Positions 12,610 through 23,519 are shown, counted from the first letter of the stretch. The stretch: 64,000 nucleotides of DNA from Dendrophyllia cribrosa (GCA_024195265.1 JAJLRJ010000004.1:1373125-1437124); one strand, 5' to 3'. Notes: generated by a model not told the origin, from the sequence alone. Made by a program: numbers and translations.

Positions 12610-13553
12610 AAATTTGGCTACCCATGAGAGTGCAGGCATGGTTTATGTGATGGCAAATTACAGAACTGTAACATCCAGGTAACTGCTACCCATGAGAGTA
12701 CAGGCTTGGTTAATGTGATGACAAATTAACTGTAACAGACCCAATAATAATAACCCAGGTAACTGCTACCCATGAGAGCACAGGCATGAATGATATGATG
12801 ACAAATTAACTGTAACACCCAGGTAACTGCTACCCATGAGAGTACAGGCATGGTTAATACAATGATGGCAAATTAACTGTACAACCAGGTAACTGCTACC
12901 CATGAGAGTACAGGCTTGGTTAATGTGATCACAAATAACTGTTACACCCAATAATAATAATAATAATAATAATAACCCAGGTAATTGCTACCCATGAGAG
13001 CACAGGCATGGTTAATATGATGGCAAATTAACTGTACAACCAGGTAACTGCTACCCATGAGAGCACAGGCATGGTTAATATGATGGCAAATTAACTGTAC
13101 AACCAGGTAACTGCTACCCATGAGAGTACAGGCATGGTTAATGTGATGACAAATTAACTGTAACACCCGGGTAACTGCTACCCATGAGAGCACAGTCTTG
13201 GTTAATGTGATGGCAAATTAACTGTAACACCCGGGTAACTGCTACCCATGAGAGCACAGGCGTGATTGATGTGACGGCAAATTAACTGTAACACCCGGGT
13301 AACTGCTACCCATGAGAGCACAGGCGTGATTGATGTGACGGCATATTAACTGTAAACACCCAGGTAACTGCTACCCACGAGAGCACAGTCTTGGTTAATG
13401 TGATGACAAATTGACTGTAACACCCGGGTAACTGCTACCCATGAGAGTACAGGCTTGGTTAATGTGATGGCAAATTAACTGTAACACCCGGGTAACTGCT
13501 ACCCATGAGAGCACAGCCTTGGTTAATGTGATGGCAAATTAACTGTAACACTC
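12610..13553. repeat. 63-bp minisatellite, 14 copies
   Basis: The unit core CTACCCATGAGAG recurs at about 12,617, 12,687, 12,767, 12,829, 12,893, 12,985, 13,051, 13,115, 13,177, 13,240, 13,302, 13,365, 13,427 and 13,498. Spacing is mostly 62-66 bp. Longer spacings contain (AAT)n expansions. Copies alternate GCACAGGC and GTACAGGC variants. Minus-strand ORFs across it are repeat artefacts with a 21-residue period. It lies immediately downstream of the candidate gene's last exon. Confidence 0.95.
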
Positions 13554-13567
13554 AGTAATCTTGTGCA

Positions 13568-15917
13568 CTAAAGATACTGCTCTTTGTCTGGACTCTCTCC
13601 TTTGACCTTTCTGGTAGAGGTGCTTCTTCTGGCAGATAATCCACTTTCAGCATAGGTCTAAAAGCAGAAGAGCTTTATAATCAAGAGTAACTGCAAAGTA
13701 AAATGTATGAAAACAGAATCACCAAGTGTAAAGCTATGAAAAAGCTAGTATTACACCTAACTGTATTATAAATTAGTCTCAAAACTTCAGGCAATGTTGT
13801 TTGTTGGCTTTGTTACGGCCTAGTTGTAAATTAAAGATCAACTAGAACTTATTTCTTTCATAATTCCTTTGGAATGATGAACATCATCAGCACAAACTAA
13901 CTAACTAACTAACAGCATAAACTAATTTTAGTGTTTTGCATAAGTTTTCTATCTCTCAAAATTAAAAAGCATCCAGCAAAAACACAAATAAAAATAGGAT
14001 GCATGGCAATATTTCTCTATGAAAATGAAGACCACATGCAAAAATTCAGGTATGAGACATTTTTAACACCAGTGAGGTGTCTGCAAGCTATATTTCTCAA
14101 CTAACCTCTTCTCTTTACAGTTGGCAATGGCTACAGGGTATACAGAAATTGTACTTTCTGAACTTTTGTCAAAGTTGATAGGCACATATTTTGACTTTTA
14201 AGGGGTCAGGATATTTACAGTAATTTAGAACTACATATCACAATTTTGAGTTATGTTTTGTAGCAACAAGGGGAAAATAAAACAAAGCACAAGTGATGTG
14301 AGCACAAGACATGTAAATGTGCAACTCAAAACAGCTTTCATGTAGAAACTACAAGCATCCCACACACCGACACTGCACAACATGTCAAAATCAAAATCAA
14401 ATGACTCCATTTAAAGTCAAAGCAAGATTAATTGGCAATAGCTAACAAAGGTAATTTGAAATTGCCTCTTAATTTTCATTTCTATCGCGTGATAATTAAT
14501 GAGGGCGAAGCCCAAATCAACTCATGATAGAAATCAAGAGCAAATAATCTAATTTTTAAGTATAAATGTACATGTACATGTACTAGACATTCAAAACTTA
14601 ACAACAAATACTCTTCACAGAAACTTTGAAAACGCGAAGCGGCCACCATTCACTCTACTCACTTTCTACAACAGAATAGATAGCGAGTTGTGTAGCCAAT
14701 AAGAGAACAGCATTCATGATAGAATGCCAGTAGATTTATACCAAAACGAATTTTTTTTAAAAAACATTTACAGCTAATACTAATATCTTAGTAACCTACA
14801 AGGCAAAAAGGCTAGCCTAGCCAATCGTAAAAAATATAGTATTATTCGGGTAAAACTGGTTGACTATTCGGGCACCACAGACAGTAAAATTACTGAATTA
14901 TTTTGTGAGTCAATGTCTTAATTTATTTGTTTTTAACTCACATTACTCACTTAACTTTCTAACCGAGCTCTATACTACATCGATCATGTCATTCATGTGA
15001 TAGCTTCATTAGATGCTCATCGCGTGAGCAGGCATAGAATGACAAATTTGCATTGTGGTCCACCAAACCGGGTGGGAATGATAATGTAGACTGCGCAGGG
15101 ATTGAAACTAAGGGCGCATTTCTTTTCTACGTATTCTGCCCATTCCAAAAACAGAAAACCCCAAACTATTGCACCCATTCCTCTCGTAAAATATGGAAAG
15201 TTGCTACTTTGACTATGTGTACCTGGAAAAATTTTCATGTGCGAGAATGTAAACAACATAGTTTTGTTAGCGTATTCTGATCTCAGAATGACCAGAATAT
15301 GTCCCAAAAAAGTATAACATTTGGCGACCATCTTGTATGCGTGGTTGGTATCTGGTCGTGGTCGATTAAAAAAGTATGTCTTCGTTGACGTCTCGTAAAA
15401 GATCTTATCAGTACCGTGTGAAGTGCGAAGAATGCGAGATGTAGAAGCTCATTCTCAGATCGTTCACAGTGGTAGAAAAGTAAAATGTCAGCGAGTGCTA
15501 GAATCATCATCATCATGACAAATAAACATGACGTCACGAGTTTCATTCAGGCAAATAAAGTTTAGCACCCCCGACAAAATTTTTCCCGTACGCTGATGGG
15601 CTTAAATATATAAGCTTACAGTCATCATAAATGTAGGCTTATGAGCACGCATTAAAATAGGCTAATATGGTTACTGTTATTTATAACATTAAAATAAATT
15701 AAGCTGTGAAATCAATTTATAAAGTCATTACATTTTTAGGGTACTTACCCCACTTCTTCCAAGCTGAGTAAGATTCAGCAATGTTTGCCAACCAGCGTCA
15801 GGCGAAAAGAATTTAAACACTCGTTTTTCTTTTCAAGTTCCTTAATTCGGCGATTATTGACTGCAGTTTTTGCAATTCGTGGGATTTGACTGGAAGCTTT
15901 TCCCGCCAAAACTGCAT
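13568..15917 (-). CDS. Candidate small two-exon gene with a 1-nt frameshift
   Basis: Exon 1 (15,749-15,917) starts at an ATG in a good context (CCACCATGC) and reads MQFWREKLPVKSHELQKLQS, a helical lead. It then hits a frameshift in an A-rich run (GAAAAGAAAAACG). With one A fewer, the frame stays open to a strong donor (GTAAGT at 15,748). The second exon (13,568-13,657) follows a pyrimidine-rich acceptor (CTTTTAG), is in the matching phase, and ends in TAG after a basic, Ser/Thr-rich tail. The product would be about 85 residues. I do not recognise the family. It could be a real gene with a sequencing error, a pseudogene, or chance. The gene would start in unique sequence of the copy A-specific block. 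Confidence 0.3.
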
Positions 15918-15919
15918 GG

Positions 15920-17100
15920 TGGCTCACAGTCGTCTAGAGCGATTCGATTCACCGCATTCAGAACGGGAATAAATTTAGGCGAACCCAGGAAACCATCTGG
16001 AGGCAGATCTCCCTGTCGAAGTAGTGCAGCGAAAAGACCAAACAAAGAGACAACAAGGAGTTTGGTTGGCTGTATGTTGAACGAGCAACCTCGCTTGGAA
16101 AGGTTCAGATCGATCTGCTGGTGGCACAGAGCGTATTTCATCTGGAAATCGCCAAAAATGACTTTGTTCGGTTTAACTCCACACAGACTCGACGTATGCA
16201 CATACTAGTGCTTTCCAGGGTCAAGATTTTCGCCAGAGATGCTCGAAAGCGACCTAGGATCGGAAGGCGAATGAACGATGTACAACTTACATTGTTTGCG
16301 ACAGGGAAGTCTGGACCCCAGCAGGGTGACGACACAAATGGTTGTTCAGTGTTGTCATGTTACAGGCGCGTTGGACAGACGCGCAAAGCGAGTTCTCTAT
16401 TAAAAGTCTCTTTTGTACTTTTGCTACGTGGTAGCATCAAATATTTTTATATTGTTTGTGAGAACGGCAATGTCGACATTTGGAGTTTAAGCTAGCCGGA
16501 CTCAATTATTTTTTTCAGTACGTGGCCGGAACCGGCCAGGCCAGACCAGTTTTGCGGTTTTATCAAGTTACACCGCATGATTCGCTGTTCAGTTGCGGAT
16601 TGTAAATTTGATACCATTGTTCGCTTTCGGTACGGAGTTTTCAAACAGTTTTAAACAGCCGAAGTAGTGTTCTTAGTATATCAAAATGGGCTAATCCCAG
16701 CCTCTCTTTTTTAGAATATTACAGCCCTAGGTTAATGGAATACAACTTTTTGTTTACGTTTTCTATTATTAAAATCGGCAACAGATTTGTGCTTTGTTGA
16801 CGGTTTGTTTTCGGGGTATTGTACGGTTCAACAACATAGCCACAATACTTAAGACACGGAAAAACACATAACGCCATTTTCTCTTCGCTTTTTCATTTTG
16901 AGTTCTTTCAAAAGCTCGTGGCCGAACTTCCGGAATTTTTCGGCACCCGGTACACGATACAGCTACAATATAATCTGTTTTTCATGTTACAGTAGATGTC
17001 AGTTTGTGAAAACTGCCTCGATGACATACTTGTCAATATAACGAGCTAATCCTAGAAAAGTGATTGACATAATATTACACATTGGATGATCGCATGCTGC
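15920..17100. other. No supported gene
   Basis: Overlapping ORFs of about 65-125 codons occur on both strands at 15,850-16,500, but none shows a domain, splice signals or compositional bias. The region lies upstream of the candidate small gene and could hold its promoter. Confidence 0.4.
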
Positions 17101-17130
17101 GATTTTTTTTTGAGGCCAAAGATCCTCATG

Positions 17131-17230
17131 GTCTCCCACGCAGCCATTATTTGTCTCGTCACGCAACGCTCCTTTAGTGAGGGAGGAGCGTTGCGTGACG
17201 AGACAAATAACGGCTGCGTGGGATCGAGAC
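17131..17230. mobile_element. Foldback element, divergent copy
   Basis: Inverted arms CCACGCAGCCATTATTTGTC / GACAAATAACGGCTGCGTGG resemble the foldbacks at 2,894-2,991 and 35,011-35,106. It forms the right end of the copy A-specific block, next to the Penelope-like element. Confidence 0.75.
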
Positions 17231-17255
17231 TACAGTGTACCGTGCGCAGAGCGAA

Positions 17256-18354
17256 TCAGTACCACGGAACCAAACCCGAACTCTACGGCCGCTACATCGA
17301 TGATTGCATTGGCGCTACCTCTTCCAGTAAAGAGGAACTTAATCAATTCATAACTTCTGTCAATACTTTTCATCCCGCTCTAAAATATACCTGGGAAATT
17401 TCCGAAACCTCAGTCGCTTTTCTTGACATTAATATTTCAATCAACGGTAACAGTTTATCCACAAGTGTGCACTACAAACCTACAGATTCCCACAGTTATC
17501 TGTTACATTCATCCTCACATCCATCGCACGTTAAAAACGCCATTCCGTATTCTCAATTTCTCAGACTTCGACGTCTATGTAGTGATGACTCTGATTTTTC
17601 CAACAAATCAGAAGAAATGTGCCAGTTTTTCAAGAAACGTGGGTACCCTGACTCTGTTGTTAATACGGGCCAACAACGTGCACAACAGATCGACAGACAA
17701 TCAGCACTACAAACACCACAGAAGGAAGAGAACGAGAGAATTCCATTCACCCTCACTTTCCACCCACACAACAACACAGTCAAAAGCATCATTTTAAAAA
17801 ATTTCAAATTACTCCAAAACGACCCCGAAACAGGCAGAATTTTTTCACAACCCCCACTAATTTCATTCAAACGTGACAAAAACATTGGCAACTTTCTAGT
17901 TACGAGCGCACTGAAATCTGACGATGTACCGGGAACTTTCAAATGCACACGCACACGATGTAACACTTGTCCTTTCATTCACAACGCGGACAAAATAACA
18001 GGACCCAAACGATCTATTAAAATCACTGATCGTTTTACATGCACCTCCGTAAATGTTATCTACTGCATAACATGTACTTTTTGCAAAAAGATATACATTG
18101 GCGAAACAGGGAGAAGACTGGGCGACCGTTTTCGTGAACATCTCCGAGACGTTGAAAAAAATGACAAAGACGCATCCAAACCAGTCGCGCGCCATTTTAA
18201 TCTTACTAACCATTCTAAACAACACATGACAATCTGCGGCCTTTCCCTACACCAGGGTAACACAGAAAGCCGTAAAAACCTAGAACAAAAAATCATCTTT
18301 CAAATCGGCACTCTCAAACCCCACGGAATCAACGAACGCTTTTCATTCAACTAA
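17256..18354 (+). pseudogene. Penelope-like RT / GIY-YIG endonuclease fragment
   Basis: Genuine element sequence begins at about 17,256. The ORF's upstream residues come from the adjacent foldback and its ATG is not the element's. The RT palm motif YGRYIDDC is present, followed by FLDINISINGNSLSTSVHYK and the YSQFLRLRRLCSDD block typical of Penelope-like elements. The C-terminal GIY-YIG domain shows VIYCITC, KIYIGETGRRLGDRFREHL and ARHFN. About 360 residues remain; RT motifs before the YxDD are lost, so it cannot be autonomous. The frame is open to the natural stop, indicating a fairly recent insertion. Confidence 0.9.
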
Positions 18355-18448
18355 TCTACATTTGTTTTTCACGTCACCAAATTTCCACCAATAGCGTAGC
18401 TCCACCGCTTACTATATAAAACCACACACTACCCACAATTCCTTGATT

Positions 18449-18484
18449 CGCTCCGACGAAGGGCTAGCGCTCGAAACGTCAGCT
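18449..18484 (+). ncRNA. Hammerhead-like ribozyme motif in Penelope-like 3' UTR
   Basis: About 95 nt after the element's stop codon: GCT, then CCGACGA (one change from CUGANGA), a stem II GGGC-UAGC-GCUC, then GAAACGTC and AGC. GCT/AGC can form stem I and ACGU can form a 2-bp intermolecular stem III. The changed core base makes activity doubtful. Confidence 0.5.
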
Positions 18485-18599
18485 ATTTGAATCTTTTTAC
18501 GGTGGTCAATTTACCTTATCGACTCAGTCGATAAAACTAAATTCTCGTGTTTCATCCCCCCACCGACGCAGCACCACAGTTTCTCTAGAAACTAACCAC

Positions 18600-19775
18600 A
18601 ACATAATACTGTTGACATTGTACAAGCACTTGGCTGATTACACTGTCAAAAATTCTATATTTTTCTTCTTTTTTCTTGTTTCATTGATCATCCATGCACC
18701 TACCACAAACAGCTGTTTTGCTATCTTCAAACTTAAAAATTTCTCTTATTTATAAAAAGCGTGTTGTCGTTCTTGATGTATTCTAACTGACACCATATTT
18801 ACAATATATACATCGACATAGCTACTCTTCGACGTCTGCATGTGACAACAATTTACATCACAGTCTCCTTCGGAATGGTTTTTTATACTACAAAAAGATC
18901 GAAAAGGACACTATTTCTAGAATAAAAAATATAAATAGGGGAAGTTTCAATGGACTGGATATAACAGCTTTTAAATACGTTTAATCGATAAGAAAAAGGC
19001 ATGCCAAAAAGTATGCTAAAAGCTAACCTGGAAGATAGATAATAAAAGACAACGATTGTGAAGCCTGACAAACTTCTTAGCTAAATTTTCCTATTTGTTA
19101 TTGTTTTTGTCGTTGACCCCACAAAAGCCACAATAGATCTTGAACTGTCTTTGTCTCGAGCAATTAACGAATAGAAACAATTCTGTTAAGTTATTCAAGA
19201 AAAATACTTGTGAACGCAAAACAAAAAATAGCCCACGGTTGCTTTGAAGTTTGCATGATTCATAACTCCAATAAACTAAGCCAAGAACTCAAAGAACTGT
19301 ACACTGGTCAAATCTATCTTTATGTATTATATAGTTAAAATAAAGTTTATGTATGTATGTATGTATGTATGTATGTATGTATGTATGTATGTATGTATAT
19401 TAATCTTCATACCCTCCCAGCTGTGTACCGTGTTGCCAGCTGTCATTTAAAGTTAATTCAATTTTCGGAATAAAAAGTCGTGTTACATCAGCAATGTTTA
19501 GCGACACTCGTCTTCATAGTTGCGAACCAAGGTACATGAACAAATTACCCAGTGGTTGTGTAAAAAAAACACCGCGAAGACAGCGGCATGGTAAAACTAC
19601 GGAAAATCAAATTTTTGTTCCCGTGAGAAAAGTTGCCTCTTGCAACAAAAAAATTAGTATTTCCTTTCAAGCATTTTGATATTCCCAATTCTGTATAGTC
19701 ATTTTATTGGCGTGACAAAACATGGCGTGAAGTGATGTACGTCACAGAGATTTTACTCAAGAGTATAGCACCCTG
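18600..19775. other. Duplicated 3' flank of the LEKR1-like gene
   Basis: Matches 48,430-49,964 of copy B, except for three insertions present only in B and a (TATG)n run present only here. It includes a copy of the LEKR1-like poly(A) signal (AATAAA on the minus strand at 19,703-19,708). No ORF of substance. Confidence 0.6.
19349..19397. repeat. (TATG)n microsatellite
   Basis: About twelve uninterrupted TATG/ATGT units, absent from the matching place in copy B (near 49,350). Confidence 0.95.
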
Positions 19776-19879
19776 TCAGCTACTGAAATTTCCACCCAAT
19801 CGACTCTTTGAACCTGATTTCCTCCACGCTCCCTCCACGTGATTCCCTTCCTGTGTCATGTGAACCCGATCCAGGCCTA
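19776..19879 (-). pseudogene. Duplicated fragment of the LEKR1-like last exon
   Basis: Corresponds to 49,965-50,100 of the intact gene: the stop codon and preceding C-terminal codons are recognisable. About 32 bp (the bases coding for RQRIAAAV and neighbours) are deleted, which shifts the frame. Homology ends abruptly after GGCCTA, so this is the right breakpoint of copy A. The duplicated poly(A) signal at 19,703-19,708 is retained. Confidence 0.9.
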
Positions 19880-20640
19880 ACGTGTTAACATTGGGAGGGA
19901 AAGACGCCAACTGTTAGGGTGAATATGCACTTAGCTTGAGGCGTCCCAACTAAATGTAATTCGTAGCTATCTCTACTTGAACTTTATTAATTAGTCAGAC
20001 TGTGCAAGCACTAAGGTTTATGTCGTTTTAGACCTACCAGTTTATCATTATCTACTACACTCTTTTGCTTATATAAGAACGTCTATTGTTTTCCTGAGGC
20101 GGGACTGAACGCTCATAACAATGCTCTTAGGATACATTGTATAACATTATACAGAATTTTAATGGACCAAGTTCTACGAATTTCCTAACGGTGCAAATAT
20201 TCTAGCATTTTGCTCTCAGTTGGATCATAAATTAACTCTGACCAATCATCCACCCCCTCCCCAACCCCCCCCCCCCCCCCCCCCCACCCCACTCCTTGTG
20301 CGTCCGAGGGTTAGTCTCGTTAAATATAAACGATTGATTGCGGCAACTGGGACAGCGATTTCGCACAAAATGAGTAGAACCAAATCATTTTAACCAGCAC
20401 TGCGATCCTCGCCATGATTATTCCGTCAGTAGGAATCATCATCATCATCATCATCTGATCATCATCATCACTTTTATTTATACACGGGTAAACATCAGGC
20501 TAGTACACAGGGGCTACACAAATAAGGCTAAATACATATTCGTATACTTCTAAATCCTAAAATATTACACTCTAATGAAAACTAACATTGTACTTGCAAT
20601 AATGTAAAGTTAAAAAAACAAAATTAAAATTACTTATAAA
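19880..20640. other. Spacer start: poly(C) and (ATC)n, no gene
   Basis: Unique sequence beyond the duplication breakpoint, with a C run (about 20,260-20,285) and ATC repeats (20,430-20,470). The ATC repeats may be the tail of the LINE remnant to the right. Confidence 0.6.
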
Positions 20641-21660
20641 ACAATCAATCAATCAATCAATCATCGGTAAAACGGCTCAGTAAAAACTGTTTTTCAGACA
20701 TGCCGTGCACTTAAATATAATCTAATCTAAATAATAACAAAAATATATAAATATATGTATAGTGGCAAAACCTGTTTTCCATGAATGCGGTGTTTGAATG
20801 AGAAGTAAGCAGTTGCCGCAAGCTAGTCAAGGATTTAGCTTGTCTTACAGTGTATATCAGAGGGCAGATTGTTCCACAGGACAGCCCCGATGTAACAAAA
20901 GCTGTTTTTATATTAATTAGTACGTACGTGGCAAGGGAACAGCCAGCTAATTTTCAGAGTCTCTAAGATTATAGGAATTAAATATATTGCTGCGTGGTAT
21001 AAATTTTGAAGACAGGTAATCAGGCACAAGACAATTCAAAGATTTATACACTATCACAGCCTTATTAATTAGACGCTGGGCTTCAAGATTTTTCCATCCT
21101 AAGTCATTTAATAGTATGCTTGCATCGGCATCAAAATTGGAGTAAATAAGAACGCGCACTGCACGGTTCTGTAGACGTTGCAATTTATCGCGTAACGTTT
21201 TACCACAGCTACCCCATACCACGCTACAATAGTCAAAATGTGATTATCTATTGGACAAGACTATAATAGACATCATTCAAGGCGGTAGGGGAGCAAACAA
21301 TGATTAATACGTTTAATAGCTCCGATACCGGATGCAATTTTCTTTGATATAGCGTCAACATGGTTTTCCCACGTTAGATTTTTGTCAATAAGCACGCTAA
21401 GAGACTTAGCAGAATGAGAATGTTTGCGGATTGAAACGTTATTTATTTTCAAGGAAGGCAAAGATGGTAAATTATTTGAAAGCTTTTACCTTGAGCCAAT
21501 TAACATGAACTCAGTTTTAGTCATATTCAGAACGTTAATTTATTAGCGATAAGCCAGCGATTTATGTTGAGCAAATCTTCGTTCAGGGAAGACTGAATAG
21601 AATGGAAGTTTTTGTCATAATAATATTAGGAACACCACGTTTAGTAAAAAGTTCAGAACT
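20430..21660 (-). mobile_element. CR1/Jockey-like LINE remnant (RT C-terminus)
   Basis: The minus strand shows, in broken frames, a KTEFMLIGS-like segment near 21,500, then LSVLIDKNLTWENHVDAISK and KKIASGIGAIKRINHCLLP (21,273-21,461), then WGSCGKTLRDKLQRLQNRAV, LGWKNLEAQRLINKA and VYKSLNCLVPDYL (20,947-21,222). This is the usual end of cnidarian CR1/L2-like RT proteins. The 3' side ends in (TGAT)n and (GAT)n runs. At least one frameshift separates the two coding pieces. Confidence 0.8.
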
Positions 21661-21988
21661 GAGGAAGTGTTTCAGCAAACAAATGGCACAAAACGCGTAA
21701 TTAACACTATTAGTGAAAGTGTTTATCACGTAGCATTATATTACAGAAAGAAGTTTCTTTTAATTTTCAAATTGTAAGCACGCCAGAGTTTATATTAAAT
21801 ATGCAGATTGAGATAAACAATTTCCTTCTGCAGGAAAACTGTGGCATTTGAATGTTGTTTTGTTAATAAGCGCCTCCTTTCTAGTAAGCACTAAATTCCT
21901 ATTTTATAGAAAACCACAAAGTTAGTTTACGCCAGGTTTACTGTAGTATTTGTAAGAGTTTGTAACAAAACATTGTTGAAATAGTGGA

Positions 21989-22401
21989 TTACTTTTCACA
22001 GATATAACCCTTGGAATTGGAGCAATCTGAATCGTGCCACTGCGCGTCGAAAACATGGTTGCCGCTGTAATATGTCCCATTTTGTATTCCTGCACAGTGC
22101 TGGACACCGGGAGAACTTGGCTGGTTCGATCCCCAGTTTGTGTAATTCCCCAACACATCTCCGTCAGTCCATTTCCAGACACCAGGACTACTAGAATCAG
22201 AAAGTCCAATCCAGTAATCCACTTGGCCAGAGAGAAATTGTGATTTGATGAAGTTGTTTTCGTCAGCAGACTCAATCATTACAAGTTGGGCACCGTGTTG
22301 ATTCGCACAAAACGCTTTCGCGTTATACCAGGTCTGTGGATCCGCTGCGAAAAGTTCATAACAAGATCCTTGAAAACAAGTCTGCCATGATGTTGGAGAA
22401 G
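21989..22401 (-). CDS. C-type lectin domain, terminal exon
   Basis: Acceptor TTATTCCTCTCAG precedes a 413-bp exon ending in TAA. It encodes one C-type lectin-like domain: CFQGSCYEL at the start, WYNAKAFCANQHGAQLV, the hallmark YWIGL, WKWTDG, then NWGSNQPSS and WHDSDCSNSKGYICEK. Six cysteines allow the long-form disulphide pattern. The sugar-binding EPN/QPD tripeptide is QPS and WND is WHD, so calcium-dependent binding is uncertain. The exon starts within a codon, so a signal-peptide exon must lie upstream (to the right). A full-length LINE now sits in that intron, starting 98 bp away. No upstream exon was found in the window, so it may be an exon cut off from its gene. Confidence 0.85.
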
Positions 22402-22487
22402 CTGAGAGGAATAAAAAAAGAAGGAAAAACTCAGTGTAGACCTCAAGTGAGGAAAGAAAAGTAAGGAATTGAACATTATGATTTATC

Positions 22488-22499
22488 ATATTAATAAGA
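22488..22499. repeat. LINE target-site duplication, left
   Basis: ATATTAATAAGA, repeated exactly at 28,004-28,015 after the A-rich tail. Confidence 0.9.
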
Positions 22500-22634
22500 G
22501 CATGCGCGGCCTCGTCGGAAGCGGCCACATGTTTTCTGACTGAGAGGTCTTTGGCCCTCCTTCGCCTCAAAATTGTTTAAAAATTGGTCAAGCTTTGTTC
22601 AAAACAATGGAATAAGATCTCTTTACAGAAACAA

Positions 22635-23519
22635 ATGTCTAAAAAGAACAAACGTGGAGATAGAGGCTCCTTTGAAGAAGAAACCAGTCTAGCCAAAAAA
22701 TCCAATATGGCGGAGTCGGACGAAGGAAACAGCTCGCTGGCTGAAAAAGAACCTTCTCTTCTAGAAATCAAACATATTCTTATCAATATACAAGCTACAA
22801 TAGCGGATATTAAAAAGGAGAACCGAAACCTAAAGAAGGAATTAGACGCTTTGAAGAACTCAATGTCATTTAACGAGAAAGAACTCCAAGGAATTAAAGA
22901 CTCCCTGAAGAATACAGCTAAAGCTAACACATCGTTAACTGAAGAATTAACCAAAACCAGAAATGAGCTCCAGTCTACTAAGCAAGATCTCGAACAGGAA
23001 AAGGAGGAAACTTTTAAAGCTTGGTGTGCATTTGATAACCTCGAGCAGTATACCCGCAAAAACTCTTTAGAAATACACGGAATACCTGAAAACGCTTACT
23101 CTGACACGGAAGCCGCGGTTATTAAAGTTGCGAACGCCCTCCAGGTAAACTTACAGCCTGATGACATCGAAATATCACATAAACTTAAAGGAAAGGAAGG
23201 TAAGAGGCCGATCATGGCTAAATTCTGTAGTCACAAGACGAAGTCAAAGTTATACAAAGAGCGTACCAAACTTCGTAGTGTCAAAATCACAGATATATTC
23301 CCTTCCTATGCACTAGCCATGGAATCTAACCAAGACCGGATTTACATCAATGAAAATCTAACATCTTACAGGAGAGAAGTACTGAAGGAAGCGAATAATC
23401 GAAAGAAAAATAAATCACTAATAAGCGTCTGGACACTAGACGGGAAGATCTACGCCAAAGCTTCGCCAACTGGAGACCGATTTCGTATTTCCTCCATAGA
23501 AGACCTAAATAGCATTTAA
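22635..23519 (+). CDS. LINE ORF1 protein (coiled coil, L1-type RNA-binding)
   Basis: The first ATG gives MSKKNKRGDRGSFEEE and 294 residues. Residues about 40-140 form a long heptad-rich coiled coil. A globular part follows, including NLEQYTRKNSLEIHGIPE, KLKGKEGKRPIMAKF and the L1 ORF1p RRM/C-terminal-like end. This protein coats the element's RNA in L1-type retrotransposition. The reading frame is intact. ORF2 begins 465 bp downstream. Confidence 0.88.
   Translation: MSKKNKRGDRGSFEEETSLAKKSNMAESDEGNSSLAEKEPSLLEIKHILINIQATIADIKKENRNLKKELDALKNSMSFNEKELQGIKDSLKNTAKANTSLTEELTKTRNELQSTKQDLEQEKEETFKAWCAFDNLEQYTRKNSLEIHGIPENAYSDTEAAVIKVANALQVNLQPDDIEISHKLKGKEGKRPIMAKFCSHKTKSKLYKERTKLRSVKITDIFPSYALAMESNQDRIYINENLTSYRREVLKEANNRKKNKSLISVWTLDGKIYAKASPTGDRFRISSIEDLNSI

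Larger units (their letters stand above)
8310..17232. other. 8.9-kb block present only in copy A, flanked by 9-bp direct repeats
   Basis: CAGTGTACC occurs at 8,301-8,309 and again at 17,233-17,241. In copy B the two flanks are continuous (about 48,375-48,410). The block is therefore an insertion in A with a 9-bp target-site duplication, or a deletion in B by recombination between short repeats. It holds a 20-bp-arm hairpin near its left end, AT-rich sequence, a minisatellite, a candidate two-exon gene and a foldback element at its right edge. No transposase was recognised. Confidence 0.6.
17242..18595 (+). mobile_element. Penelope-like retroelement, 5'-truncated
   Basis: The element inserted into copy A: copy B reads straight across (48,400-48,440). 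It contains the C-terminal half of the RT, a GIY-YIG endonuclease and a 3' tail with a hammerhead-like motif (18,449-18,484). The last 135 bases of the same family occur as a tiny separate insertion at 56,295-56,429. The exact 3' boundary is uncertain, near 18,540-18,595. Confidence 0.85.
1..19879. repeat. Segmental duplication, copy A
   Basis: This block is repeated in the same orientation at about 32,130-50,103 with matching order: LINE tail (1-305 vs 32,150-32,455), EGF exon, PAN exon, discoidin exons, signal-peptide exon, the 5.1-7.0 kb unit (vs 44.6-45.8 kb), the 7.4-8.3 kb segment (vs 45.9-47.4 and 48.3-48.4 kb) and the 18.6-19.9 kb segment (vs 48.4-50.1 kb). The left end runs off the window. 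The right end breaks inside the last LEKR1-like exon. Copy A alone contains the block at 8,310-17,232, the Penelope-like element at 17.25-18.6 kb and a (TATG)n run at 19.35 kb. Alignment was by eye. Confidence 0.9.

Noticed and set aside
12766..13193. Two minus-strand ORFs with repeated CHHINHACTLMGSSYL peptides
   Set aside because: The 21-residue period equals the 63-bp minisatellite unit; open frames are a by-product of the repeat.
12610..13553. CRISPR-like array
   Set aside because: Units repeat along their whole length without unique spacers, and the genome is eukaryotic.
15017..15331. 104-codon minus-strand ORF starting MVAKCYTFLGH
   Set aside because: No homology signal, no flanking splice sites or codon bias; overlaps a plus-strand ORF of equal quality.
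15854..16495. Overlapping ORFs of 112-124 codons on both strands
   Set aside because: Conflicting frames in a moderately GC-rich stretch; no domain or conserved motif was recognised.
17086..17255. ATG-initiated N-terminus of the Penelope-like ORF
   Set aside because: These codons come from the foldback element and duplicated flank, not from the retroelement.
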